Below, piece after piece: positions 5,028-6,684 of a DNA stretch of 6,684 nt. Each line of letters starts with the position of its first letter. The stretch's first letter is position 1. The stretch lies in contig USKC01000175.1 in NCBI GenBank assembly GCA_900555195.1, positions 1 through 6,684 of the forward strand, in the 5' to 3' direction. A program made the position numbers and the translations under genes. The notes beneath the pieces are model-generated. The model was not told the DNA's origin. It saw nothing but the letters and a program-made list of their open reading frames with translations, and searched no databases. This stretch comes from an uncultured Lachnospiraceae bacterium (lineage in GTDB: Bacteria > Bacillota > Clostridia > Lachnospirales > Lachnospiraceae).

Positions 5028-6684
5028 TCAATACTTGAAGTACCAGGTGTCGCCGCGGTAAGGCTTCCAGAAGTTGTAGTCGTTCGCGAAGGTGCCTTCC
5101 GTAGGCGTATTGCCCAGTCTGTTGCTGATGATTACCAGTCTCGGAGATACGGATACGCCGATCATCCAGCACTGGTCGCTGATCCTCTGCAGGATGCTCT
5201 CACCCAGGGTCGCGTATTCTGGATCATCCGATGCCAGCGTGCCGAATCTCAGGCAGTCATCACGCAGCTGCTGAATCTCTGCCGGCGGCTCTTCTCCGTT
5301 TGCTCCATTGCTGTCCCACCAATCCTTGTACAACTGCATGAATTCCAGGTCGTCAAACGCATTGCCCGGACGCAGGCGGCTGAAGGAAGAACTTCTCAAG
5401 TTGAATTCACCTACGCTGTCCAGAGTGAACGCCTGCATCTGTCTCTCATTGGCGACTCCTCTCTCCAGATAGTAGGTGCGCTCCTGCTGCTTCAGGGTAA
5501 CCTTTACACCTACCGCGTTCCAGTACTCGCATGCCATCTCAGCCACAGGCACGAACTCTTCGATCGTCTCCAGGGTGATATTGAATTCTTCGCCATTGGG
5601 CATAATACGCACGGTATGGGAATCATTCCATTCATATCCGCACTCGTCCAGAAGGGCGTTCGCCTGATCCACATCGTATTCCGTATAAGCGGTCATGAAC
5701 TCATCCTTCATGAAGGAGGTGTTCGCGGACGCGGTCGCCTGCATTACGGTTCCTCTTCCATAATAGAGCGTCTCGTTGATGGTGTTGCGATCCAGAGCAA
5801 GGCTCATAGCCTGACGGAACTTCACGTTGTTGAAGATCTCTCTCAAATTCTCATCCGTGCTAGTAAGGTTGAAGGTGAACGCGCAGTCGCTGCCTCTGGT
5901 ATTCTCAAACAGATATACCGTATAATCGCCTTCCGCCTCGTTTTCCTTCAGCATGGTGTAGTCGGATACCGGCAGCGGGTTCTCGCCTGCGGCGTGGATC
6001 TCTCCGCTAATCAGCTTCAGGTTACGCACATCCTTATCCTGCACGATCAACGCTTCCTGCTCGTCGATATAAGGCAACTGATTGCCTTCCTGGTCTACCA
6101 CATAATAATAAGGGTTACGGGTAAAGAACTTGTTTCCGTTCTCGTCGATCCGATCCAATACCCAAGGATATACATCCGGCGCTTCGGTATCCAGGCCTGT
6201 CTGGGAATTGTCGATATGAGCCTGGAAGCAGAGAATCCAGGATTCATAGCCTTCTTCCTTTGCCAGGGCGTCCGCATCCGGGTTATATTTGATGTGGTAC
6301 TGGGACAAATAATTCTTCGGCGCGAAGAAGGTACGGATGATGCTCGTGGAATAACGGGCCATCACGATTTCAAAGGACGGGTTCGTGGTTTCAAAGCGGA
6401 TAATAAGGGTATAGGGATCTACCTGTTCATAAACCATAGGAACGCCGTTCGCGCAGTAAGAGATGTCCACAGAAGGGTTGATATCCGTATTCATCAGCAC
6501 GTCCTCATACCAGAACATCCAGTCGTCCGTGGTGAAGTCATCGCCGTTGGACCACTTCATTCCCTCGCGCAGATGGATGGTATACTCTGTATAATCCTCG
6601 TTCACATCATACCCCTTGATGATGTTGGGTTTAAAGGTATTCAAGTCCTCTTCAATCGTCAGAAGAGACTGGAAACGCAGGCCT
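5028..6684 (-). CDS. Extracellular solute-binding protein, family 5 (SBP_bac_5), C-terminal ~551 residues; 5' end outside the window
   Basis: This is the substrate-capturing lipoprotein-type subunit of the importer, acting outside the membrane. The frame is open through the right edge and the first codons already read as protein ([21 protein letters not shown]), so the signal peptide and true start lie beyond 6684; the TTG at 6644 is internal. Family 5 hallmarks are [21 protein letters not shown] near 6510-6580, [19 protein letters not shown] near 6060-6120, and [15 protein letters not shown] at 5778-5822, the usual RQA-x-x-x-AIDR-type motif. The end, [14 protein letters not shown] and then a Trp/Tyr-rich [13 protein letters not shown], resembles large family 5 proteins found beside polysaccharide-degradation genes rather than classic OppA, as far as I recall. 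The aromatic-rich tail would suit sugar stacking, but this is inference. It is the first visible gene of the operon and is followed by a structured 269-base spacer. Confidence 0.93.
   Translation of the reverse strand, partial: GLRFQSLLTIEEDLNTFKPNIIKGYDVNEDYTEYTIHLREGMKWSNGDDFTTDDWMFWYEDVLMNTDINPSVDISYCANGVPMVYEQVDPYTLIIRFETTNPSFEIVMARYSTSIIRTFFAPKNYLSQYHIKYNPDADALAKEEGYESWILCFQAHIDNSQTGLDTEAPDVYPWVLDRIDENGNKFFTRNPYYYVVDQEGNQLPYIDEQEALIVQDKDVRNLKLISGEIHAAGENPLPVSDYTMLKENEAEGDYTVYLFENTRGSDCAFTFNLTSTDENLREIFNNVKFRQAMSLALDRNTINETLYYGRGTVMQATASANTSFMKDEFMTAYTEYDVDQANALLDECGYEWNDSHTVRIMPNGEEFNITLETIEEFVPVAEMACEYWNAVGVKVTLKQQERTYYLERGVANERQMQAFTLDSVGEFNLRSSSFSRLRPGNAFDDLEFMQLYKDWWDSNGANGEEPPAEIQQLRDDCLRFGTLASDDPEYATLGESILQRISDQCWMIGVSVSPRLVIISNRLGNTPTEGTFANDYNFWKPYRGDTWYFKY

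Noticed and set aside
4180..5061. Plus-strand open frame of 293 codons crossing the oppB-type gene and the spacer
   Set aside because: Its sequence is low-complexity His/Arg/Gln-rich, matches no known fold, and it overlaps a full-length permease and the hairpin region.
6642..6644. TTG at 6644 as start of the binding-protein gene
   Set aside because: The frame stays open upstream and already reads as conserved binding-protein sequence; a start here would also remove the signal peptide. The gene is simply cut by the window edge.

Overview
The window is one stretch of a sugar-uptake operon, read entirely on the minus strand. In transcription order (right to left) it holds the C-terminal ~550 residues of an extracellular solute-binding protein (family 5), two inner-membrane permeases (OppB/DppB-type then OppC/DppC-type), two ABC ATPases (OppD-type then OppF-type), and the first 168 codons of a glycoside hydrolase family 39 (GH39) enzyme that runs off the left edge. 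The genes from the first permease to the GH39 enzyme are separated by only 14 to 54 bases, each with its own purine-rich ribosome binding site. No gene is supported on the plus strand. I see no RNA gene, insertion sequence, CRISPR array or promoter inside the window. The operon promoter must lie beyond the right edge.

The only long non-coding stretch is 4759-5027, between the binding-protein gene and the first permease gene. It is packed with inverted repeats: four hairpins in a row, none followed by a U-tract. One of them pairs better as minus-strand RNA (G·U wobble) than as plus-strand RNA. It looks like an RNA processing or stabilising element that would let the binding protein be made in excess over the membrane parts. 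Mutually exclusive foldings are also possible.

The transporter would be called a peptide or nickel importer by family alone, but the context argues for oligosaccharides. The GH39 gene starts 17 bases after the last ATPase and has no signal peptide, so it should act in the cytoplasm on what the transporter brings in. GH39 enzymes are mostly beta-xylosidases. Opp-family importers for xylo- and other oligosaccharides are known, notably in Thermotoga. The OppC-type permease also carries an unusually long extracytoplasmic insert of roughly 110 residues. The proposed flow is: binding protein captures an oligosaccharide outside the cell, the B/C channel driven by the D/F ATPases imports it, and the GH39 enzyme trims it.

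The organism is most likely a Gram-positive Clostridia member (gut Lachnospiraceae-like). The grounds are strong AGGAGG-type ribosome binding sites, roughly balanced base composition, codon use, and a plant-glycan operon layout. This is inference, not proof. The system class is known. The least expected details are the structured spacer at 4759-5027, the ambiguous oppF-type start at 1567-1611 with an A8 slippery run, and the GH39 subtype.
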